A DNA stretch of 64,000 nt from Bradyrhizobium diazoefficiens (lineage in GTDB: Bacteria; Pseudomonadota; Alphaproteobacteria; Rhizobiales; Xanthobacteraceae), in contig NZ_CP067041.1 in assembly GCF_016599855.1 (NCBI RefSeq), positions 1,922,001 through 1,986,000 of the forward strand. The letters run 5' to 3'. Numbering within the stretch: position 1 is the stretch's first letter; the number at the start of each line of letters is the position of its first letter. This document shows positions 27,527-36,886 of the stretch, in pieces. Position numbers and translations under genes: made by a program. The notes beneath the pieces were generated by a model. That model saw nothing but the letters and a program-made list of their open reading frames with translations, was not told the DNA's origin and ran no database searches.

Positions 27527-28276
27527 TCATATCGCGAGCATGCTTGTTCCTTGAATGCTCATTAGCGTGAGATTGCCTGTTGCGTATGCACCGGTATCGA
27601 TGTTGACGCGGTTCGCCAGAAACTCGGCGCTACGGACCGGCGTATGACCGTGCACGATGTATTTGCTGAACTGCTCGCGGCTCGTTAAAAATTCTTCGCG
27701 AATCCAGAGCAAATCGCGTTCCGTTTGCTCGCCTAGAGGCACTCCAGGGCGAACGCCGGCATGAACGAAGAAGAAATCTCCGCAGGTGAAGCTCAGCCGC
27801 AAATTGTCCAGGAATTCCAGATGCTCAGTGGGCATCGCGTGAATGAGATCGCGCAATATTGATGCTGGCTCGCTTCGGTTCAGATCTGGAGGCGCAAGCC
27901 CGTATGACATCATCGTCTGGGTCCCCCCGACGCTAAGCCAGTTTTCGAACAAGGAGGGGTCTTCGAAAACCCTCACCAAGAACGCCTCATGGTTTCCCTT
28001 GAGAAAAACTGCATTTCCCCGGCGGCTCCGCTCGACCAGAATGTCGAGGGTCGCGCGCGTGTCGGGGCCGCGATCGATATAGTCGCCCATGAATACCTCG
28101 ATCGCATAGCGCGGCCGGCTGCGGACCACGTCGATGTCGATCACCTCCAGCATGGGCTTGAGCAAGTGAGCGCAGCCGTGAACATCCGAGATCGCGTAGA
28201 TCCGAACCCCCTCCGGCAATCGGGGCTTGTGAACCGGCGGGCGTGATCGGGCAAGAGACATCATGGCGTGCAGCAT
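27527..28276 (-). CDS. PPP-type metallophosphoesterase (serine/threonine phosphatase-like)
   Basis: 249 residues from ATG 28276; a TTG at 28300 would add eight. The full metal-site set is present: DVHG, GDYIDRGPDT, GNHEAFL and VHGHTP. Bacterial members act on phosphoproteins or on dinucleoside tetraphosphates (ApaH-like). No signal peptide is seen, so it is cytoplasmic. It lies between two tyrosine-autokinase EPS modules, but a link to Wzc dephosphorylation is only a speculation. Confidence 0.85.
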   Translation of the reverse strand: MLHAMMSLARSRPPVHKPRLPEGVRIYAISDVHGCAHLLKPMLEVIDIDVVRSRPRYAIEVFMGDYIDRGPDTRATLDILVERSRRGNAVFLKGNHEAFLVRVFEDPSLFENWLSVGGTQTMMSYGLAPPDLNRSEPASILRDLIHAMPTEHLEFLDNLRLSFTCGDFFFVHAGVRPGVPLGEQTERDLLWIREEFLTSREQFSKYIVHGHTPVRSAEFLANRVNIDTGAYATGNLTLMSIQGTSMLAI

Positions 28277-28791
28277 CGGGTCCTCGAGAAATTTCCCCAA
28301 GTCCCAGGCACCGGAGAACTTCTATCTAACGTGAACATCGTAGGTTTGGCAAATGTGCCAAAGTTTCTCAATTCTGATCGCGCCGAAAGAAGGGCATGAC
28401 TTTGGCGAACCCGCTCGCAGTCAACGAGTGCTGTTCGAACCAGAAGTGCAGCAAGGATACATGCCTTGATCGGAGGCGATCACTACATCTATTGTCGTTC
28501 TGCGGGCAGGCAGCGTCGCCTCGAAAATGAGCTTGTGCTCGCAGAAAGTGCCGCACGCAAAAGCTTGTGGCGGAACCCGATCCACGCGCGGCATGGTGTT
28601 CATGATGTGTCAGCGCTGTGACGTCAAACGTTATCATCGCTGCGCGTTTCAAAGTCGTGTCCCTGCATTGCAAAAGTTTTGCGTGCAGCGCCACAATATC
28701 GCTGTGATCACTGAACACGTTTCGCTCCGTCCAGTGACGAGTCTTCAGCATCACGATACGCGTCAGACACTCTCGATACGTAGGGGTTCGA
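28277..28791. other. Divergent control region before the second sugar-phosphate transferase
   Basis: 515 bases between divergently read genes at 27527 and 28792. A 60-codon minus-strand frame (28421-28603) exists, but a stop lies just upstream of its ATG and no family is recognised. The stretch probably carries the promoters of both neighbours; I cannot place them exactly. Confidence 0.45.
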
Positions 28792-30222
28792 ATGGCTGTT
28801 GCAACTTTTGGTACTGAAAAGGCTTATCCGCTGTCACCCACGCGTGGCACTGCCCTTCAGAGACCTTTCCAGATCGTCGTCATCGCTGCCGACTTTCTGT
28901 TGATCCTGCTGAGTTATGTCGTGGGCTCCACGCTCTACAGCCTCGTGGTCGCTTCCACGGCCGACGGCGCCTCGTTCGGCGCCGGGTTAATCGTTGGTCT
29001 GGTGTTCGTCGCGCTCGCGTACTTTCAGGACGTCTATGCCACGCATCGCCTGCTGAACGTCGTCTGGCAGCTCCGCAAGGCCGTCTTCATTTGGCTGATC
29101 TCGCTGACGGTCCTTGCCGTTGCGGCGTTCCTCTTGAAATCGACAGACAACCTGTCCCGAGGCACGGTGATCGTCTTTGCCGCAATAGGTGGCGTGGGAT
29201 TGATCAGTCTCCGCTTCGCCTGGCAGCTCGTGCTCGGCACGAGCTTTGCGAGAACCCGTTTGGTCGACCGAAAAGTTGTCCTGCTGAGCTTAAAGCCGCT
29301 CGACTTCACCTCGAGCCGCTTCAAGGACTTGCACCGGAATGGTTTCGAGGTCGTCCGGCATTTCGTGTTGGGGGTCGATAACGACGGCTCCCATTGGGAA
29401 CGGCAGGTCCGCGATGTCATCCGCCAGTCGCGCCTTGCGGATGTCGACGAGTACCTCCTTGCGATCGATTGGAACGAGTTGCCGATGCTTCGAAAGCTCG
29501 GCCAGCACCTTCGCGCCGTGCCGCAGCCGGTTCGTCTTCTTCCGGATGATTCGATCGCCGACATTGTCTCGCGTCCCTTTCTGCCTGTCAGCGGGACCGT
29601 GGCGGTGGAGATTCAGCGACCTCCGCTCAGCATCTTCGAGCGCTTGCAGAAGCGTTGCCTCGACCTCGGAGTGGCCATTTTCGCGCTCGTCATTCTGACA
29701 CCGTTGCTGCTGACGGTCGCCATGCTGATAAAGCTCGACTCGCCGGGAGCCGTCATTTTCCGGCAGTCGCGGCGCGGGTTTAACGGCAAGCCGTTCGAGA
29801 TCTGGAAATTCAGAACGATGACCGTCTGCGAGAACGGCCAGACGATCACGCAGGCAACTAAGCAAGATGCCCGCGTCACCAAGATCGGGCGCTTTCTTCG
29901 CATGACGAGTATCGACGAATTGCCGCAACTCTGGAACGTGCTACGCGGCGACATGTCCCTCGTCGGGCCCCGTCCGCACGCGCTTGCCCATGACAATTAT
30001 TACGACGAGCTCATCAGCAAGTACGTCTATCGCCATCACATGAAGCCGGGCCTGACCGGCTGGGCTCAGGTGAACGGCCTTCGCGGAGAAACGCCGACCA
30101 TCGATCTGATGGAAAAGCGCGTGGAATACGACGTTTGGTACGTCAGCAACTGGAGTATCTGGCTCGATCTGAAGATCATGGCGCGAACCGCGTCGGCCGT
30201 GATGTTCCAGGAGGCCTATTAG
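28792..30222 (+). CDS. Undecaprenyl-phosphate sugar-1-phosphate transferase, second copy
   Basis: 476 residues from ATG 28792. Four or five N-terminal membrane segments, then the bacterial sugar transferase domain: RRGFNGKPFEIWKFRTM, RMTSIDELPQLWNV, GDMSLVGPRPHA, HHMKPGLTGWAQVNGLRG. It starts repeat-unit synthesis on undecaprenyl phosphate and is the initiating enzyme expected for module 2. It parallels the enzyme at 15693 over the whole length, yet differs clearly in the N-terminal half, so the two are old paralogues, not a recent copy. Confidence 0.92.
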   Translation: MAVATFGTEKAYPLSPTRGTALQRPFQIVVIAADFLLILLSYVVGSTLYSLVVASTADGASFGAGLIVGLVFVALAYFQDVYATHRLLNVVWQLRKAVFIWLISLTVLAVAAFLLKSTDNLSRGTVIVFAAIGGVGLISLRFAWQLVLGTSFARTRLVDRKVVLLSLKPLDFTSSRFKDLHRNGFEVVRHFVLGVDNDGSHWERQVRDVIRQSRLADVDEYLLAIDWNELPMLRKLGQHLRAVPQPVRLLPDDSIADIVSRPFLPVSGTVAVEIQRPPLSIFERLQKRCLDLGVAIFALVILTPLLLTVAMLIKLDSPGAVIFRQSRRGFNGKPFEIWKFRTMTVCENGQTITQATKQDARVTKIGRFLRMTSIDELPQLWNVLRGDMSLVGPRPHALAHDNYYDELISKYVYRHHMKPGLTGWAQVNGLRGETPTIDLMEKRVEYDVWYVSNWSIWLDLKIMARTASAVMFQEAY

Positions 30223-30236
30223 ATTTCACTCAGGAA

Positions 30237-30536
30237 CTAGGTATCATTTTGGGAGGAGCGGCTGAAGAGTCGCTTGATGGCATCGCGTAGCGCGAGCAGG
30301 GGCGGCGCAAGTACGAAAAACGCTCCCATCGCCAACGAAATCACGACATGGCGGAGAGAGAAGGGTTCGTCATGCTCGAGTTCTTGCCCGTTTGGCTCGA
30401 TGGGAGCTGGCGCTAGAGTTTTTGCTATGGGACGAGGCTGGCGGACCGGCTTGCGCGGCGGGACTACGATCACCACGAACAGGATATTGAGCAAGACCCA
30501 TATCGACAGAATCGTCAGAACGATCAGCATCTGCAC
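30237..30536 (-). CDS. Small two-helix membrane protein of unknown function
   Basis: 99 residues from ATG 30536. The N-terminal helix MLIVLTILSIWVLLNILFVVIVV is followed by a Pro/Arg-rich cytoplasmic-looking linker (PRKPVRQPRPIAKTLAPAP) and a second hydrophobic segment (ISLAMGAFFVLAPPLLAL) before a basic C-terminus. No family is recognised. It converges on the sugar-phosphate transferase gene with only 14 bases between stops. Confidence 0.6.
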   Translation of the reverse strand: MQMLIVLTILSIWVLLNILFVVIVVPPRKPVRQPRPIAKTLAPAPIEPNGQELEHDEPFSLRHVVISLAMGAFFVLAPPLLALRDAIKRLFSRSSQNDT

Positions 30537-30920
30537 CCGCCAAAAAAGAGCTGCGAATATACGCTCAAGTTAGCCTCGGGGAACTCAGAAGAAAAGGTGC
30601 CTAGGAGATCGGCAGGGGCGATCTCTGGCGCTCTGACGACCTCCTCGCCTTAACGAGATGGCCACTTCTGCATGTATGCCACAGCTAGCCGTTGCCGATG
30701 CTTTGGCTAAGGCATTGATGGCAAGTTGTGGATTCCGGGTGAATACGGAAGACGCATCGGCTATTCGGGTTCCGGATCGGCTGTTGACCGCCGGGGCCTT
30801 GTTACCGGCATGGGATCTTGTTACCCGGAAATGGGCACATTCTTCACCGTGCGCCAGAGCCCAGGGCAGGGCCCCCGGGGCGGCAGTGAACCTAAGTTGC
30901 GGTCTCCGAACGGGCCTGGC
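30537..30920. other. Intergenic stretch after the second wzc
   Basis: 384 bases between two minus-strand genes. It contains a small hairpin, GAGATCG / CGATCTC (30605-30611 and 30619-30625), without a T run. Open frames on the plus strand lack recognisable domains. The promoter of the small membrane protein at 30237 should lie here. Confidence 0.4.
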
Positions 30921-33167
30921 TCAAGCGTGTTCGACGTAGTAGCTATTGTGGTGCTTGCCCTTATAGGCCTCGATACGCTTGAGCATTTTGGGGTTGGCAC
31001 GATTAAGAACGGCGCCAAGCACCTTCTTTTGAAGCATTTCCGATCCTGAAATGCTCTCTTGGAGAGCGGATCGCGTGGTCTGTCCCCACTCGATCACATA
31101 GACCATTGCATCAATGAGGAAGCTCACGGCCTTGGAATCCGCTACCGGCATCACCGGTGCAAGATCAATGACAATGAAGTCGTAGTGATCCCTCAATACC
31201 TTGAGCAATTCGCCCATGGCCTTGGATCCTATGACATCGGCCGAATTGACCATGCGAGACGCAACGACGGACGGCAGGAAATCCAATCCCGTTTCTTTGC
31301 TTCGCTGCACGTGATAGCCAAGGCTGCCCGGATCATTCAAAGCTTCGACGAGCCCGGTCTTCGCATTGGGCGCGAGCGCACGGGTCAGCGAACGCGTGTG
31401 CAGGTCTCCATCAATCAGGACCGTACGGTGGCCCGTGAGGGCGATCAGGTGAGCGAAATTCGCCGCAACCGTCGTTTTTCCTTCCTTCGGCAGCGATGAC
31501 ACGATGCCGACCACCTTAATCTCGCGCGTCAGACGCGCGACATCGATCGAGACCTTGATGTTGCGCAAGGTTTCCGCAAACCGCGAGAACGGGTGGTCGA
31601 CGACATACCGCGACAACTCCGGAGCGTTCGTCTGAGCGGAAGTTGAGAGCATGGCGTTTGCCCTTGTTGCCGGACCAATGTCCGGAAGGATACCGAGGCA
31701 TTTCACGCCGAGCTCTTCCTCGACCTCGCCGGGGGTTCTCAACACGTCGCTTAGCAGTTCCCTCGCAAATGCGGCTCCGAGACCTAGGCAGAGGCCGCCC
31801 ACAAGCCCGCCAAAGAGCGCCAGAACCGAGCGCGGGGAACTCTTGTGGTCGGGCTTGGTCGCGGTGCTGATCAGGCGCGCCTCGCTGATCGGAAAGCTCT
31901 GGTTTTGCGTGGTGCTCTGTAGTTTTTCGAGGAAGGTGTTGTAGAGATTGCGATAGGTGTCGGCCGCGCTTTCCAGATCGCGCAGCTGGACTTCCGCCTG
32001 ACCGGTGTGACCGGCCTGGGCCACGAGGTCCTTTACACTCTTCTCCAGGGATGCTTCTCGGCTTTTTGCGATCTCGTAATCGCTGCGATAAGCGTCAGCG
32101 ATCCGATGCAGCTCGTCGGCGATATTCTTGCGCACTTCGTCCATCTTGTTGGCCAGGTTCACCGCCGCAAGATGCGTTTTGCCGTAACGCTTTGACCAAT
32201 CGGCATATTGCGCCGACAGATCGAGATATTGCGCGCGCAAGCGGGTGATGACCGGGTTGTTGAGCGCGTCGGTCACCGTAGATTGTGCCACATCCTGGTC
32301 GGAAATCGCCTGGATCCGGTCAAGGCGCGCCTTGGCCTCAGCCGTCGCTGCGCGCGCTTGGACCAGCTGCGTGTTGAGGTCCGACAATTGCTGTTCGGAC
32401 ATCAGGCCGCGACTGGTTCCGACGATGTTATGCTCGGCCTTGAAGGTCTGCACGGCGCGGTCGCTGGCCGTGGCTTGCTCGCTGAGCTCGATGCTTCGCT
32501 GATGCAGCCATTCGGTCGCTCGCTTGGTGGACTGGTATTTGGCCTCGAGCGCGCCCACGATGTAGGCATCGGCAATGGCGTTGGCGATCTTGACGGCTTT
32601 GTCCGGCGTTCGTGCCTGATAGCTCAGTGACAGCACATAGGTCGTCAGGAGGCGCTCGACCCTGAGGTTCTTCTGGATCATCCCCACGGCGGCATGTTCG
32701 AGCCGTTCCTGCGAGGGCGGCTCGCCGGTTTCGAACAGGGACGTGATCCTGCCGAGCATGCCGGCGATGATTCCCGGATTGGAGCCCCTGAATTCGGGGT
32801 CCTCCGTCAGGTGGAGACTGCGAACCACCGACAGAAGGAGGTCGTCCGAGTTGATGACCTCGACCTGGCTGTCGACAAAGCCAGGGTCGATCAGAGCGCT
32901 GTTGCTGTTCTCGTTGTCCTTTTGCAGAACCTGAGTCGGGCGCGTATCAAGCATGATCCGGGCATTGGCCGTATACATCGCCGGAGCCGTGACAAGGTAA
33001 ATGATCACCAGCACGAGCGAAGCCGCGACCGCTGTCGCGATCAGCGGCCACTGACGGCGCAGGACGTCGGCCACCCGCTCGAAACTGAGCACAGCGCCGC
33101 CGAATTCGAGGCCGAACCTGTGTCCCGACCGAAACTGTTCTCGAGGCTGATACATTTGCGAATTCAC
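30921..33167 (-). CDS. Wzc-like polysaccharide co-polymerase with BY-kinase domain, second copy
   Basis: 748 residues from GTG 33167, with AAAGGC just upstream (ATG 33155 is the alternative). The Wzz domain has a membrane segment near residues 38-60, a long coiled coil, and a second segment after TKPDHKSSPRSVLALFGGLVGG. Kinase motifs: Walker A LPKEGKTT, Walker A' TVLIDGDLH, Walker B FIVIDLAP. The tail is shorter and poorer in tyrosine (three in the last 15 residues) than in the copy at 4113. It governs chain length for module 2. It lies 19 bases after the secreted-protein gene at 33187, so the two form an operon. Confidence 0.92.
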   Translation of the reverse strand: MNSQMYQPREQFRSGHRFGLEFGGAVLSFERVADVLRRQWPLIATAVAASLVLVIIYLVTAPAMYTANARIMLDTRPTQVLQKDNENSNSALIDPGFVDSQVEVINSDDLLLSVVRSLHLTEDPEFRGSNPGIIAGMLGRITSLFETGEPPSQERLEHAAVGMIQKNLRVERLLTTYVLSLSYQARTPDKAVKIANAIADAYIVGALEAKYQSTKRATEWLHQRSIELSEQATASDRAVQTFKAEHNIVGTSRGLMSEQQLSDLNTQLVQARAATAEAKARLDRIQAISDQDVAQSTVTDALNNPVITRLRAQYLDLSAQYADWSKRYGKTHLAAVNLANKMDEVRKNIADELHRIADAYRSDYEIAKSREASLEKSVKDLVAQAGHTGQAEVQLRDLESAADTYRNLYNTFLEKLQSTTQNQSFPISEARLISTATKPDHKSSPRSVLALFGGLVGGLCLGLGAAFARELLSDVLRTPGEVEEELGVKCLGILPDIGPATRANAMLSTSAQTNAPELSRYVVDHPFSRFAETLRNIKVSIDVARLTREIKVVGIVSSLPKEGKTTVAANFAHLIALTGHRTVLIDGDLHTRSLTRALAPNAKTGLVEALNDPGSLGYHVQRSKETGLDFLPSVVASRMVNSADVIGSKAMGELLKVLRDHYDFIVIDLAPVMPVADSKAVSFLIDAMVYVIEWGQTTRSALQESISGSEMLQKKVLGAVLNRANPKMLKRIEAYKGKHHNSYYVEHA

Positions 33168-33186
33168 TGCCTTTGATAATCAGGGA

Positions 33187-33762
33187 TCACTGCGGAATGG
33201 GAATGGGCTTGAACGGATCGGCCAGCTTGGTTTTCCCCGGTCCGTCCAAGAGAGCGTCGCCGCGCGACGGCTGCGCCGGGGTCCTGCTCAGCGATGGCGC
33301 CTGCGCGCCGGAAGGAGCGGATCGGTCCTCTCCAGCTGCCGCGTAGCCCGCCTGGACCGAGAGGTCGCCGATCCGCTGCGCGAAATCCTTGATCTTGCGT
33401 GCGGCATCCGGCTGCGTCGGCGTGCAACGCGTCTCCGCAAGCCGGAGCCCTGCGCCGATCGAGGAACGATCGGTCGAACTTGCTTCGGCGACGAGGGTTT
33501 TCACGGATGGCAAGACCGCGGGGTTCGTCGCGATCAACGCGGAGAGCCGATATTTCAGCTTGTCCTTGTCATTGCGCAGCCGCTCCAGAAGCGACGACGG
33601 AGATTTGACGAATGTGTCGAGTTCAGGCTGTGAGGCGCGGTCCGAGAACTCGACGCACTGAGCGTCACTGCGATCAATGCCCGATGCGACCAGGGCGGAC
33701 GTCGTCATGACGACGAACAGCCACCGCTGTATGGTACGACGGGATGTTGGTTCGCAGTTCAT
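33187..33762 (-). CDS. Secreted protein upstream of wzc (paralogue of the protein at 3211)
   Basis: 191 residues from ATG 33762, with a signal peptide ending near RSDAQC. Residues 50-131 are helical and share F51, S54-P55, SLL, R72 and a NPAVLP turn, then AGL, with residues 42-122 of the protein at 3211, nearly without gaps in the first 40 positions. The C-terminal third is Pro/Ser/Ala-rich. Two cysteines remain in the mature part, one at its start. Each copy lies beside a Wzc gene, which argues for a shared periplasmic partner function; this is inferred, and no biochemical role is known to me. Confidence 0.8.
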   Translation of the reverse strand: MNCEPTSRRTIQRWLFVVMTTSALVASGIDRSDAQCVEFSDRASQPELDTFVKSPSSLLERLRNDKDKLKYRLSALIATNPAVLPSVKTLVAEASSTDRSSIGAGLRLAETRCTPTQPDAARKIKDFAQRIGDLSVQAGYAAAGEDRSAPSGAQAPSLSRTPAQPSRGDALLDGPGKTKLADPFKPIPIPQ

Positions 33763-34314
33763 CCGTGTCCCTTCACTCCAGGTGCGAAAGCGAGCGGAGC
33801 TTGGCGAACAACTGTGTCAATTTTTGTGCGGCGCAGAAAGCAGGTTCTTCGATGCTCCGCGATGCACGCGTTGCCTTTTTTTTGATCGTCTTGCGAGTGT
33901 GAAATGCAATGCCCACGAGATCGGCAATCTGGCGCTCACGAGTATTGCAGCGTGAAAAGTCCAGGGCAGCGGAGGCCGCGCCAGCGCCGCAACAAACAGC
34001 CGCGCAGTTTGTTCCAGTGACAATCGCGCAAAAGAAAGATGTCGCTGATGTGGCGCGGACCGCAACAACGCCGAATTTCGCTCTTACTTTGTACGCATAT
34101 ACTTCCGACATTTGCAGCGATCAGTTTGCGCGCGCCCATGCCCTTGCGTCGAACAACCGTCGCGCGACTCTGGCGTCGATCTATCGGAACGATCGATGAG
34201 CGATGTATTGTCGTCGATCCAGCATGCGTGGATGTGAATTGGGCGAATCGTGAATTTGGATGCGCGCAAGACGTGATACAGAGTGCGGCAGTGCAATAGC
34301 TACGGAATGCGGAT
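33763..34314. other. Divergent control region of module 2
   Basis: 552 bases between the minus-strand secreted-protein/wzc operon and the plus-strand acyltransferase operon. Overall AT content is higher than in the genes. Open frames here (for example minus 33773-34111) have no signal peptide, domain or convincing codon bias. Both operon promoters are expected here. Confidence 0.5.
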
Positions 34315-35526
34315 GTGACGGAGTTGGTTCATCGTGAAAAAGCGCATGTTCTGCCGCTCGACAGTGTCCGGGGCATTGCGGCGATCTCCGTGGTGATCCA
34401 CCACCTCCTGCTCATGCCGACGTTCCTTGCAATATTTCCGCACAACGCCTGGATCAACTGTTCGTTCTTCAGAAGCGCGTGGCTGCTGGTCGATTTGTTT
34501 TTCGTTCTCAGCGGCATGGTGATGTCGCTGAGCTACGTTGAGAGCGAATTCGGGCGATTTTCTCTCCGCGAGTTCATGGTGCGGCGCTTGGCGCGGGTCT
34601 ATCCGCTGCACATCGTCATGCTGATCGCGAATCTTCTATTCCGTTTTTTGCGGATCGGCCTTGTCACGGCCGGCGTGGTGGTCGCAGCGCCCATGGCGTT
34701 CGAGGTGAACAACGCCTATTCGTTTCTTCTGAACGTCCTTCTGCTGCACTCGATGGGGTTCATCGACTATCTCAGCTGGAACGCGCCGAGCTGGAGCATC
34801 AGCGTTGAATTCTACACCTATCTGGTGTTCGGCCTGGTCGTCTTGATTGCGCAGCGGCTGCGTTCGCTCTTGTGGTTATACGTCCTTGCGGGATTCCTCG
34901 TCGTCGGAAGCTTGTTTGTCATTGTCTTCGTGCTCGACAAGACGAGTTTGGGACTACAGACCGATTTCGGCATCCTGCGCTGCTTCGTGAGCTTCTTTAT
35001 TGGCGTGTTGACCGTCAGGATCGTGCGCGGCCTGCCGGGCCGCCCCAGTCCGGTCGTGCAGGGCGCGCTGCAGTTGATCGCCATGATCGCGAGTATCGTG
35101 CTGGTGTCCCTGGCGGAGAACAATCCGGAGGTAACCTTTCTTGCGCCGCTGGCTTTCGCCCTCTTCCTTGGCAGTCTGCTCGCCTTTCCGGATGCGCCGC
35201 TGGTGCCACGGATGCTGGTGGCGAGGCCGCTCGTCTGGCTCGGGCGCCGATCCTATTCCATCTACATGGTTCACGCGCTTGTCGTGCTTTTCGCCGAATA
35301 CTTCGTTCGCGCGCTCGGGGGGCGCCGGATCCTGGCGCTCGATTCGATGGCGCCGGGGTTGCCCGCCACGTTAAATCTTGTCGTCTCTCTGGCTGCCGTG
35401 CTGGTGGTCTCGCACTTCACGTACCGCTATGTCGAAATTGCCGGCGGCAAATGGCTTCGCAACGTGCTTGGAAGCCGGTCCGGTTTCTCAGCGGCCCCTG
35501 CGCCATCGGCGCAACTGACAAACTGA
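34315..35526 (+). CDS. Acyltransferase 3 family membrane protein
   Basis: 403 residues from GTG 34315. The family start motif LDSVRGIAAISVVIHH carries the conserved Arg and His, and about ten membrane segments follow. RRLARVYPLH is the second conserved block. Members O-acetylate (or otherwise acylate) sugars of lipopolysaccharide, Nod factor or EPS at the membrane. It opens a four-gene operon: an O-antigen-polymerase-like gene follows after 7 bases. Confidence 0.9.
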   Translation: MTELVHREKAHVLPLDSVRGIAAISVVIHHLLLMPTFLAIFPHNAWINCSFFRSAWLLVDLFFVLSGMVMSLSYVESEFGRFSLREFMVRRLARVYPLHIVMLIANLLFRFLRIGLVTAGVVVAAPMAFEVNNAYSFLLNVLLLHSMGFIDYLSWNAPSWSISVEFYTYLVFGLVVLIAQRLRSLLWLYVLAGFLVVGSLFVIVFVLDKTSLGLQTDFGILRCFVSFFIGVLTVRIVRGLPGRPSPVVQGALQLIAMIASIVLVSLAENNPEVTFLAPLAFALFLGSLLAFPDAPLVPRMLVARPLVWLGRRSYSIYMVHALVVLFAEYFVRALGGRRILALDSMAPGLPATLNLVVSLAAVLVVSHFTYRYVEIAGGKWLRNVLGSRSGFSAAPAPSAQLTN

Positions 35527-35533
35527 GTTCTGA

Positions 35534-36877
35534 ATGGCCGACGTTGCGCTACACCGACCACGGATGAGGCTGATCAGCCTCAACATCGAAGCGATTGCGC
35601 TTGGGGTCTATCTGATCCGAGACGCATTCGGCGGTGTGATGAGGTACGGCACCAGCATTCTTCATCTGGACCTGCTCTGGTATGTGCCGGACGCTGTTGC
35701 ACCTTTGTGCCTCGCCCAGTTCGTCATTCATTGCATCCTGCGCAACCGAAGCATCTTGGCCCTGTTGGTCCTCGTGCAGATTATGCTCTCGCTCGTGCTG
35801 GGCTATTTCATGCTCGGCACATTCAACGCGGCGATTTCATCATTCAAGATGATGCTCCCGGTGTTCGTCGGATTCTGCTTCTGCGATACGAGCCTCGGTT
35901 CTTACCCAAAGCTGCTCAAGGTCATTGCCATAACATTCTATCTTTCCGTGATCGGCGTGTTCATCACCAAATACTACGCGGTGCCCTGGATCGGTTACAA
36001 ATACGAATCGTTCGGCGCTGTGCGGGAGGCCGGCCGGCTGTGGTGGTCCTATGGCGGAGACGATCAGCGTCTCATGGGCTTTGCTGCCGACAACACCATG
36101 GCTGCGTTCTTCATTCTCGTGTCGTTTTCGATCACCTCGATTCGCAAAAGCACGCTTTGGTGTGTTCTGTTCGGCTCGATTGCGGTTTACGCGATCCTTC
36201 TCACTACCAGCAAGACGACCATGATCGTCCTCGTGCTTTATCTGCTGTTGCTGGTGCTCGTGCGAATGCTGCCCGAGGAGTCGCGGTTTCCGGCGATCCG
36301 GAAGATTGCGCTGTGGTCGTTCGCCGCGATCCTCGCGCCGTTCTTCATGATCGTCTTGGTGTCCGGAACTGCTGCGGTACCTCATTCCACCCTCTACAGC
36401 ATTCTCGACCGCATCAACAATAGCTGGCAGCTGCCCTTCGTCTACATGAGTCAGCTGATGCCGATCGGCTTGGTGACCGGCTGCGGTGCGGGCTGCTTCA
36501 ATTATCCGCAGAAGCTCTTCTCGCCGCTCGCCTCGTTCTGGGTACCCGTCGACAATTTTTACATAGGGACCTATCTGATGTTCGGGCTGCCCTTCGTGGC
36601 TTTCATGGTTATGGTGTTCCGGGCGACGTTCGGCGCGACCGACGTGTACAAGCTGACGCTGATCTTCGTCGTCAACATGTTCACCATCACGGTCCTGAAC
36701 TACGGTCCTGCATCCGGTCTCCTGATCATCGCGTTGAGCTTCAGCGAGGTCTTCTCCAGGCGGGCGGCGTCCGCGCGGGCCACGGACGGCATGGCGTTGC
36801 GGATGCCGCGGCCGATCCGGTCGCTGGGTGGCTTCGATGCAGACGTGTCGGGCACGGCCTTGGGCGGCCGCAGGTGA
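35534..36877 (+). CDS. O-antigen polymerase-like membrane protein (Wzy candidate, module 2)
   Basis: 447 residues from ATG 35534. Ten or more hydrophobic segments, with a loop around YKYESFGAVREAGRLWW and another around GCGAGCFNYPQKLF. TTSKTTMIV occupies the place of the TGSRAG-like motif of Wzy_C proteins. The topology and its position among EPS acyltransferases suggest the polymerase of module 2. Motif support is weak, so the family call is moderate. Confidence 0.65.
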   Translation: MADVALHRPRMRLISLNIEAIALGVYLIRDAFGGVMRYGTSILHLDLLWYVPDAVAPLCLAQFVIHCILRNRSILALLVLVQIMLSLVLGYFMLGTFNAAISSFKMMLPVFVGFCFCDTSLGSYPKLLKVIAITFYLSVIGVFITKYYAVPWIGYKYESFGAVREAGRLWWSYGGDDQRLMGFAADNTMAAFFILVSFSITSIRKSTLWCVLFGSIAVYAILLTTSKTTMIVLVLYLLLLVLVRMLPEESRFPAIRKIALWSFAAILAPFFMIVLVSGTAAVPHSTLYSILDRINNSWQLPFVYMSQLMPIGLVTGCGAGCFNYPQKLFSPLASFWVPVDNFYIGTYLMFGLPFVAFMVMVFRATFGATDVYKLTLIFVVNMFTITVLNYGPASGLLIIALSFSEVFSRRAASARATDGMALRMPRPIRSLGGFDADVSGTALGGRR

Positions 36878-36886
36878 GAACGAACC

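Noticed and set aside
28421..28603. 60-residue minus-strand frame with a protein-like middle (EHKLIFEATLPARRTTIDVV)
   Set aside because: A stop lies just upstream of its ATG, no ribosome site or family is seen, and it lies in a divergent control region. It could be a small gene or a remnant, but support is too weak.
33773..34111. Minus-strand frame with a stretch resembling a LuxR-type helix (NTRERQIADLVG)
   Set aside because: The rest of an HTH domain is missing, the composition is unlike neighbouring genes, and there is no ribosome site.
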